The position numbers and the translations under genes are program-made. DNA of 8,276 nucleotides from Methylococcaceae bacterium NSP1-1 (lineage in GTDB: Bacteria > Pseudomonadota > Gammaproteobacteria > Methylococcales > Methylomonadaceae). Of this stretch, positions 1 to 6,166 are shown one piece after another; the stretch's first letter is position 1; each line of letters begins with the position of its first letter. The stretch is taken from assembly GCA_002256465.1 (NCBI GenBank), contig NQJG01000045.1, positions 1 to 8,276 of the forward strand, written 5' to 3'. The notes under the pieces are model-generated. The model saw only the letters and a program-made list of their open reading frames with translations, was not told the origin of the DNA and did no database searches.

Positions 1-2849
1 ACACAAAATCCGGCGGGATAGTCGTGGGTGATCATGAATGGGGGCATTTACAACTGGATGCCACCTCCTTATTTTTATTGATGCTGGCGCAAATGACGGC
101 ATCCGGCTTACGGATTGTCTTTACTATCGATGAAGTCAATTTTGTGCAAAATCTGGTTCACTATATCAGTCGAACTTACCGTACACCTGACTATGGTATC
201 TGGGAGCGCGGACATAAAATTAATCATGGCATCGCCGAGTTAAATGCCAGCTCCGTCGGCATGGCAAAAGCCGCACTGGAGGCGCTGTCCGGTTTTAATC
301 TATTTGGCAAGGATGGCGGACAAGCGTCTGTTGTTCATGTTATCAGTGACGACATCGCCCGGACGCGAATCACGCTGGAATCCCTGTTACCTAGGGAATC
401 GATCTCTAAAGAAGCGGATTCCGCTGTGCTCAGTATCACCGGATTTCCTGCTTTTGCGGTTGATAATCAAGCCATCCGGGCCAAAACGGAAGCGATTATT
501 TGCGAAAAACTGGAAGGCCGCTATGGCTGCAAACGATTCTTGCTGGATGGACACCAAACGGTCATCGAAGACAGTCACCGCCAATATTACGATCCTCGTG
601 AATTAAAACAATTCATGGATATTGAATGTGAATGGCCGTTATTTTTTACCTATTTACTGCTCAACCACCTATTCACAGGCGATACTGAAGCCGCCCTGAG
701 TTATCGTAATAAACTGGAAGGTTTACTCGTAGAACAAAATGGCCAGTACTTATTGCCGGAACTGTATATCGTACCGAAAGAATCGATTACCGCTGAAAAA
801 GCCAGCCCGCACAGCCAGGAAAGGATTCCGAATGAAAACATCCCCCTGGTTTGGGCACAGAGTCTTTTTATGCTGGGCTGTCTGATCCAGGATGGCTTGC
901 TGGAAATTGACGATATAGACCCCTTGGGACGGCACAAAGTGGTTAAGCAACACCAGGATTGCAAGCTGCAAATCCAGTTACTGGCTCAGGACGAAACCGT
1001 ACAGAAAGACTTATCGGCATACGGCATTCGCACGCAAACACTTGCTGAAATAGCGCCAATCCAGATCAGGGAAGCCCATGAACTGGCCGAGGCCTACACG
1101 CATGTCGGCAGGAATGACCGTATCGGCTTGACAGGCAGGCCTTTGCGGCAGTTGCGGACACTGGCAACCTCCAAGATGTATATCCTGGCCGGCGAACGTC
1201 TGCTGTTTTTACCGCAATGTCTCAATCAAAAAGGGTTTTATCTTGCGATGGATAACCGGTTGCTAATTCAGCGCTTGCGCCTGGAATTGGCCTATATCTC
1301 CAAACATTGGGATAGACCGGGCAACCCTTTGGTGGTTATGACGATAAAACATAACATGTTGGGCAAACATAACCGTGAAGTCCTCCTTGAATTTATCAAA
1401 GAGCTGCAACAGGCTTCAACTCAAGGTATCTCGTTAGAACTCGGAACACTATTGGATTTCGCGGAAACCTCAAGCCATGAAAAAATCAATTACCTGCATG
1501 ACTTTCAATTCTCAAAAGCCTCCTGGGAAGAATCCAAGCGCCCTTTTTTCAAGGTATTACCTCTAACTACCGCCCGTTCAGCGCCGCTGGATACCCAATT
1601 ATTGAAGGAGTGGGAAATCGCACCGGAAGCAATTCTTATCGAGCAACTAAAAACCAACGCCAACCTTTACGCACAACTGGAAGCATTAAGTTTATTAAGC
1701 CTGCGTCATGGCCTGGATTACGACACCGGGCTGAGGGCTTTGGATGGCACCGCCGGTTGTGTGCGTGACTTGCTGGAAGAAGTCTATGAGCGGTCCGGCG
1801 ACCGGCATGCCTGGTACATTGTCAGGCGCTGTGCCGGTTTGCTGGGCAAATACGATATCAATCTGGAACAGGCGGCAACCGAGATACTGGTTCGCCAACA
1901 TGCGCTGACTTTAGGCCTCGCCTATAGCAGCCGGGCAACCCTGACGCGCCCGGCCGATTCCTCGGAAATTTTGCATACTATCCGCACCTGCAATAGTAAC
2001 GATGCCAGTGAACACATTATTATTCAGGAACTGATCCTATACCTGGGCATGCTAATTAAATCCAACCCGGAATTGTTACGGGTGGGTCATATCCTGCAGT
2101 TGGTTATCGTCAGGCAACAAAGGGAATCTGGATGCAGTTCACTGGATCAGGCTTTTATCAAAATTCTTTCTTTACCGCCTTATCAATTGTCCATAAAGGT
2201 AAAGGAAACCCTGGAAGATTATAGCAATACAGAAGATCAACTGGATTTAGCAGAAACGCTGCACTATGAAGTCCCCCTGTGTGAGACGGGTCGCCGCGAG
2301 TTAACCAGTGCGCTTTTCTCAAAAAGCATGGATCCAAAAGACCGTGGAGAAGCCGAAGACTGGTACGAATGGCGCGAGCAGCAAGGGAGTGTTGGCAGAG
2401 AAAACAATGCTTTTTTTGCCAGTGTCTGGGACATCCTGCATCATTGCAAAGGCTTAATGATAGGTGAAAAACTCAACAGTAAAAATCGGCTGGATAGCGA
2501 GAGTACCTTGTCACAAATGACAGTAGGTGAACAAAGTTTCAAATTACATGTCAACCATTTGCTTAACAAAATTCAAGCCCCCGTCTACCGCCAATTAACG
2601 GTAGAAGCTCTAAAAGCAATTGCATCTGTTTTTCGTGACAATTTATCATTACATATTGACGATACTTTATTAACAGATACTATTATTAGCCATGCTGTAA
2701 GAATTAGTTGGTTACAATCTCACCCTGAAAATAAACAAAATTACGAAGAGTGTGTAACATTAGCGTGGCAGGCTTTTTATCGATTACCACCCCACAAAGT
2801 TGCTAATGGCATCCTTGATGCCTTAATACATTTACTAAACAATAATTAA
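1..2849 (+). CDS. Phosphorylase kinase alpha/beta-like protein with GH15 glucoamylase-like domain (5' partial)
   Basis: The frame is open back to base 1 (codons start at base 3), so the N-terminus lies outside the window. GTG at 24 encodes an internal Val within a conserved block and is not the start. Numbering from base 24 as residue 1, the protein resembles human PHKA almost collinearly. Matches include GDHEWGHLQLDATSLF (2-17), LAQMTASGLR (21-30), GIWERG (58-63), NASSVGMAKAALEAL, LQGRYGC-like EGRYGCKRFL, IECEWPLFF, the GRP...TSK block near 368-385, and VYRQLTVEAL near 855 in the C-terminal domain. About 130 residues are probably missing at the N-terminus. Family knowledge: eukaryotic alpha/beta subunits regulate phosphorylase kinase and contain a GH15-like domain. 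The two GH15 catalytic-type glutamates appear kept: E61 in WERG and E246 in LPELY. The serine-rich regulatory insert and the C-terminal CAAX box of the animal alpha subunit are absent (the tail is LLNNN). No signal peptide or membrane segment is seen. Either a glucan hydrolase or a regulator of the downstream phosphorylase is possible; homology is secure, function is not. Confidence 0.9.
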   Translation, partial: TKSGGIVVGDHEWGHLQLDATSLFLLMLAQMTASGLRIVFTIDEVNFVQNLVHYISRTYRTPDYGIWERGHKINHGIAELNASSVGMAKAALEALSGFNLFGKDGGQASVVHVISDDIARTRITLESLLPRESISKEADSAVLSITGFPAFAVDNQAIRAKTEAIICEKLEGRYGCKRFLLDGHQTVIEDSHRQYYDPRELKQFMDIECEWPLFFTYLLLNHLFTGDTEAALSYRNKLEGLLVEQNGQYLLPELYIVPKESITAEKASPHSQERIPNENIPLVWAQSLFMLGCLIQDGLLEIDDIDPLGRHKVVKQHQDCKLQIQLLAQDETVQKDLSAYGIRTQTLAEIAPIQIREAHELAEAYTHVGRNDRIGLTGRPLRQLRTLATSKMYILAGERLLFLPQCLNQKGFYLAMDNRLLIQRLRLELAYISKHWDRPGNPLVVMTIKHNMLGKHNREVLLEFIKELQQASTQGISLELGTLLDFAETSSHEKINYLHDFQFSKASWEESKRPFFKVLPLTTARSAPLDTQLLKEWEIAPEAILIEQLKTNANLYAQLEALSLLSLRHGLDYDTGLRALDGTAGCVRDLLEEVYERSGDRHAWYIVRRCAGLLGKYDINLEQAATEILVRQHALTLGLAYSSRATLTRPADSSEILHTIRTCNSNDASEHIIIQELILYLGMLIKSNPELLRVGHILQLVIVRQQRESGCSSLDQAFIKILSLPPYQLSIKVKETLEDYSNTEDQLDLAETLHYEVPLCETGRRELTSALFSKSMDPKDRGEAEDWYEWREQQGSVGRENNAFFASVWDILHHCKGLMIGEKLNSKNRLDSESTLSQMTVGEQSFKLHVNHLLNKIQAPVYRQLTVEALKAIASVFRDNLSLHIDDTLLTDTIISHAVRISWLQSHPENKQNYEECVTLAWQAFYRLPPHKVANGILDALIHLLNNN

Positions 2850-2854
2850 AGGAG
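2848..2854 (+). promoter_or_regulatory. Ribosome binding site of glk, overlapping the upstream stop codon
   Basis: AAAGGAG lies 6 bases before the GTG start at 2861 and overlaps the TAA stop (2847-2849) of the preceding gene. This near-consensus site supports the GTG as the real start and suggests translational coupling of the two genes. Confidence 0.8.
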
Positions 2855-2860
2855 TTCATA

Positions 2861-3835
2861 GTGATACTGGCTGGCGACATAGGAGGAACAAAAACGGTAT
2901 TATCTATTCTGAGCAAAGATTCCAATGGCTCTCTTATGTGTTTACAGGAACAAACCTACTCAAGCCAACAGTTCCCGGAATTTGAAGACATTTTGACGGC
3001 CTTTCTACCCGCCGACGTCAATATCAAGTCGGCGTGTTTTGGTGTTGCAGGCCCAGTCGTCAACCAACGTTGCCATACAACTAATTTGCCTTGGTTGCTG
3101 GACGCTGAAGAGCTGAAAATAAAACTGAACACATCTAAAGTAAAACTCCTGAATGATCTGGAAGCCATGGCACTGGGCATGTTGTATCTGCCCGAACACG
3201 ATCTGCTAGAATTAAATCCTGATGCAGAAGTTCAAGCGGGCAATATCGCAGTCATAGCCGCCGGCACAGGTTTGGGCGAGGCCATCCTATATTGGGATGG
3301 CAACAAACACCACCCTATGGCTACCGAAGGCGGTCATAGTGACCTTGCCGCTAATAATACCCAGCAGGATTTGCTGTTGGCGTATCTTAGAAAAAGTTAC
3401 CCTGATCATGTCAGTTGCGAACGGATCCTATCGGGTATCGGATTCAGTCACTTATATGATTTTCTCTGTGACCAGGGTTTTGCGCCGCCTTGCCCTAACG
3501 TCCCTGATACAAATAGCGACATTGACAGGAATGCCGTTATTTCTCGATTGGGCGTTACGGGTGAAGACTCTTTATGTGCAGAAGCAGTAAGGCTTTTTGT
3601 TGAACTCTATGGGGCTGAAACAGGCAATTTGGCATTAAAGTCGCTTGCCACGGGCGGTATATTTATCGGCGGAGGCATAGCCCCAAAAATATTATCCGCT
3701 ATGCAGGATGGTAAATTTATGCACGCGTTTAAAGCTAAAGGTCGTTTCTTCCCCTTGCTTGAGAAAATCCCTGTTAAATTGTCATTAAACCCGCGCACAC
3801 CTCTGATTGGTGCTATTAACTATTTTGATTTCTAA
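2861..3835 (+). CDS. glk: Glucokinase (E. coli Glk type)
   Basis: This cytoplasmic enzyme of 324 residues phosphorylates glucose with ATP to glucose-6-phosphate. The length is close to E. coli Glk (321). Visible motifs are the N-terminal phosphate-binding loop GDIGGTKT (5-12), LLNDLEAMA with the presumed catalytic Asp D99, the GTGLGEA loop (135-141), the sugar-binding EGGH (156-159), E187 in CERILSG, and the glycine-rich ATP-site stretch GGIFIGGGIAPK (265-276). The GTG start is fixed by the family N-terminus beginning directly at the phosphate loop and by the strong ribosome binding site. It begins 11 bases after the phosphorylase kinase-like/GH15 gene, which implies co-expression. It would consume free glucose if that neighbour is a hydrolase. 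It lacks the features expected of an ROK-family or polyphosphate-dependent glucokinase, so ATP is the likely phosphoryl donor (inference). Confidence 0.95.
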   Translation: MILAGDIGGTKTVLSILSKDSNGSLMCLQEQTYSSQQFPEFEDILTAFLPADVNIKSACFGVAGPVVNQRCHTTNLPWLLDAEELKIKLNTSKVKLLNDLEAMALGMLYLPEHDLLELNPDAEVQAGNIAVIAAGTGLGEAILYWDGNKHHPMATEGGHSDLAANNTQQDLLLAYLRKSYPDHVSCERILSGIGFSHLYDFLCDQGFAPPCPNVPDTNSDIDRNAVISRLGVTGEDSLCAEAVRLFVELYGAETGNLALKSLATGGIFIGGGIAPKILSAMQDGKFMHAFKAKGRFFPLLEKIPVKLSLNPRTPLIGAINYFDF

Positions 3836-3859
3836 AGACAGATCGAAGTAATAGAGATA

Positions 3860-3880
3860 GCATTTTGCACCAAAAAATGC
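3860..3880 (+). repeat. Inverted repeat, possible mRNA hairpin between glk and ppk1
   Basis: GCATTTT (3860-3866) and AAAATGC (3874-3880) are perfect 7-bp complementary arms around a 7-base loop. The stem is AT-rich and has no following T-tract, so it does not qualify as an intrinsic terminator. It lies 24 bases after the glk stop and only 6 bases before a second inverted repeat. A role in mRNA processing or as a protein-binding site is possible but unproven. Confidence 0.4.
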
Positions 3881-3885
3881 CAAAC

Positions 3886-3908
3886 ATGGAATGCAATGCA
3901 GATTCCAT
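3886..3908 (+). repeat. Second inverted repeat, possible mRNA hairpin upstream of ppk1
   Basis: ATGGAAT (3886-3892) and ATTCCAT (3902-3908) are perfect 7-bp arms around a 9-base loop. No T-tract follows. The repeat ends 27 bases before the ppk1 start codon, so it could be an operator or a 5' untranslated structure affecting ppk1 translation. Chance occurrence in AT-rich intergenic DNA cannot be excluded. Confidence 0.4.
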
Positions 3909-3935
3909 TCGAATAATCGTAAGTAACTAAAAAAC

Positions 3936-6107
3936 ATGACCATCCAAACAAAACAAACAATCAGCTCTGAGCCTAAAGCTCAGCATTTTGATCTTAAAGC
4001 GCCCGAATGGTACCTCAATCGTGAACTAACCTGGCTGGAATTTAATAAACGGGTTTTATGGGAAGCTGAAGATGAGCGCACTCCATTACTGGAGCGGGTT
4101 AAGTTTATTGCCATTGTCAGTTCCAATCTGGATGAATTTTTTATGAAACGGATTGGTGGGCTTAAACAACAGGTCGGTGCGGGGATCAGCGAGTTAAGTG
4201 TGGACGGGCGCAGTCCGCAGCAACAAATTACCGAATGTTATGCAGTTGTGCGTGAGCTTGAAGCCAAAAAACAAGTGATATTAACGCAACTTATTGACCA
4301 ACTCCAGAAACAGAGAATTCGTTTTTTACCTTTTATTGAGCTTTCTAAAGATCAGCAACAAGCGATGCGCGAACATTATGTGCAAAACATTTTTCCGCTG
4401 GTAACGCCGCAGGCGATTGATCCTGCGCATCCTTTCCCATTTATCTCCAACTTGTCCCTGAATTTACTGGCAGGTGTTTGTTGTGCTGAAACTGATGATA
4501 TGACTTTGGTACGCATCAAAGTACCGGTCGGTTCCAAAGTGCCGCGTTTTATCCAGGTAGGTAATGATCAACTTTATATTGGTTTGGCGGATTTAATTGC
4601 CAATAATCTGGACTTGCTCTTTCCCGGCATGAAGATCGCTTTCTGCGATCTGTTCCGGGTGACACGTAATGCCATCACTGAACTGGATGAAGAGCAGGCC
4701 GATGATCTTTTGCAAATGATCGAATCGGAATTGCGCGAGCGTAAATTTGCCCCGGTCATTCGCCTGGAAGTTGCCTCAACCATGGGAAAACTGCAAAGCG
4801 GCATGCTGGCGGCGGAACTTGGACTTAATGAAGAACAAGATGTGTTCGTTGTTGATAAACGCATGGCAATGAATGATCTGTTTCAGATTGCCGGTATTGC
4901 CAGACCGGATTTGCTCGATCCGCCGCACCATCCCTGTGATCATCCGAAGCTGGCGGGGGCTCCGAATATTTTCCATGCAATTCGCGAACACGGCTCCATT
5001 TTATTGCAACACCCCTACGAATCCTTTGTCACCACTGTCGAGCGGTTTGTTAAAGAAGCCAGCCGTGACCCACATGTACAAGCCATTAAAATGACGCTTT
5101 ATCGAACCTCGGCGGGCACCAAGATCGTTCAGTACTTGATTGACGCGGCGTTAAATGGGAAACAGGTTGCGGTCGTCGTTGAGTTGAAAGCTCGTTTTGA
5201 TGAATCGGCCAATATAAAATGGGCACATCGTATGGAAAGCGCCGGCATTCATGTGACTTACGGCGTGGTTGGCTTAAAAACCCACAGCAAAGTGGTTTAT
5301 GTTGTTCGTCAGGATTATAACGGCCTGCGCCGTTATGCGCATATCGGCACGGGTAATTATCATGCCGGAACAGCGCGGCTTTATACCGATCTGGGCATGC
5401 TGACCTGCGATAAAAAAATAGGTGAAGAATTAACCGAATTATTCAATTACCTGACGACAGGCCTCGTGCCCAAGCGAAACTATCAAAATTTACTCATTGC
5501 ACCCAATAAGTTGAAGCCAAAACTCCTGGAGAAAATCGAGCGGGAAATCAGTAAACATACTGCAAAATTGCCCGGTTTAATCCAGTTTAAAATGAATGCC
5601 CTGGAAGATATGGACATTACTAAAGCACTTTATCGAGCGGCTCAGGCTGGTGTAAAAATTGATCTCATCATTCGTGATACCTGCCGTTTAAGGCCCGGTA
5701 TTGCCGGATTATCTGAAAACGTGCGAGTTATCAGTATTGTTGGGCGTTTTTTAGAACATTCCCGCATATTCTATTTTCAAAATGGAGGTGAAGAAGAATA
5801 CTTTATTGGCTCTGCCGATTGTATGAAACGCAATCTGGAAAGCCGTGTGGAAGTGGTCACCCCAGTGCAAAAGCCCGAACTTCAGGCAGCCTTGCGGCAA
5901 TTATTAACTGTGCAACTGTCTAATCAGCGCAGTGTTTGGGAAATGCAGGCTGACGGCCGTTATATTCAGTTGCAGCCAAAAGATAAACAGTTGGGAGCCC
6001 AGGAAACCTTGATTAAATTAGCCAATCACCGTTTTGCTGAAGCAAAAACCAGCAGCAGTCATAAAAAAATCAAGAAGAAATCGGAAGCCAATAGAAATAC
6101 TGATTAA
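3936..6107 (+). CDS. ppk1: Polyphosphate kinase 1
   Basis: The enzyme reversibly transfers the ATP gamma-phosphate onto polyphosphate. At 723 residues it is slightly longer than E. coli Ppk (688). The N-terminal domain shows NRELTWLEFN (28-37) and SSNLDEFF, with the presumed ATP-contacting N64. A head domain follows, then two phospholipase D-like C-terminal domains. The expected autophosphorylated His is H450 in THSK, with H469 in YAHIGTGNYH and H608 in FLEHSR. The Mg-site arginines correspond to R390 (LYRTSAGT) and R420 (ELKARFDE). Spacing among R390, R420, H450 and H469 equals that of E. coli R375, R405, H435 and H454. The ATG at 3936 is the first start after an in-frame TAA (3924-3926), and the next Met is residue 70; the ribosome binding site is weak. 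The C-terminus is a Ser/Lys-rich tail (from about residue 704) that is probably disordered. It sits between glk and glgP, linking polyphosphate to glycogen metabolism. Confidence 0.98.
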   Translation: MTIQTKQTISSEPKAQHFDLKAPEWYLNRELTWLEFNKRVLWEAEDERTPLLERVKFIAIVSSNLDEFFMKRIGGLKQQVGAGISELSVDGRSPQQQITECYAVVRELEAKKQVILTQLIDQLQKQRIRFLPFIELSKDQQQAMREHYVQNIFPLVTPQAIDPAHPFPFISNLSLNLLAGVCCAETDDMTLVRIKVPVGSKVPRFIQVGNDQLYIGLADLIANNLDLLFPGMKIAFCDLFRVTRNAITELDEEQADDLLQMIESELRERKFAPVIRLEVASTMGKLQSGMLAAELGLNEEQDVFVVDKRMAMNDLFQIAGIARPDLLDPPHHPCDHPKLAGAPNIFHAIREHGSILLQHPYESFVTTVERFVKEASRDPHVQAIKMTLYRTSAGTKIVQYLIDAALNGKQVAVVVELKARFDESANIKWAHRMESAGIHVTYGVVGLKTHSKVVYVVRQDYNGLRRYAHIGTGNYHAGTARLYTDLGMLTCDKKIGEELTELFNYLTTGLVPKRNYQNLLIAPNKLKPKLLEKIEREISKHTAKLPGLIQFKMNALEDMDITKALYRAAQAGVKIDLIIRDTCRLRPGIAGLSENVRVISIVGRFLEHSRIFYFQNGGEEEYFIGSADCMKRNLESRVEVVTPVQKPELQAALRQLLTVQLSNQRSVWEMQADGRYIQLQPKDKQLGAQETLIKLANHRFAEAKTSSSHKKIKKKSEANRNTD

Positions 6108-6155
6108 ATCAATTCGCTGTATTTAAACTTCAGGGAATAAATTAAATTTCAATTC

Positions 6156-6159
6156 AGGA
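6156..6159 (+). promoter_or_regulatory. Ribosome binding site of glgP
   Basis: AGGA lies 7 bases before the ATG at 6167. With the in-frame TAG at 6161-6163 just upstream, it fixes this ATG as the start. That matters because it defines an N-terminal extension of possible regulatory interest. Confidence 0.65.
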
Positions 6160-6166
6160 TTAGATA

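Noticed and set aside
24..26. GTG at 24 as the start codon of the first gene
   Set aside because: The frame stays open to base 3, and the residues before it (SGGIVV) continue the family block equivalent to CGTVVGDDQW in the animal alpha subunit, so the gene runs in from upstream.
387..1901. Minus-strand open frames of about 65-90 codons within the first gene
   Set aside because: They lie fully inside a conserved coding region on the other strand, lack ribosome binding sites and show no recognisable domain.
2861..3835. Polyphosphate-dependent glucokinase, suggested by the adjacent ppk1
   Set aside because: The protein has the E. coli Glk motif set (EGGH, GTGLG, CERILSG) and length; I see no ROK-family cysteine-rich signature or polyphosphate-glucokinase hallmark.
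3860..3908. Rho-independent terminator after glk
   Set aside because: The stems are short and AT-rich, and neither is followed by a run of T on either strand.
3865..3917. Sigma70-type promoter for ppk1 (TTGCAC at 3865-3870; AATAAT at 3912-3917)
   Set aside because: The two boxes are 41 bases apart, and neither has a plausible partner at 16-18 bases, so a promoter cannot be supported.
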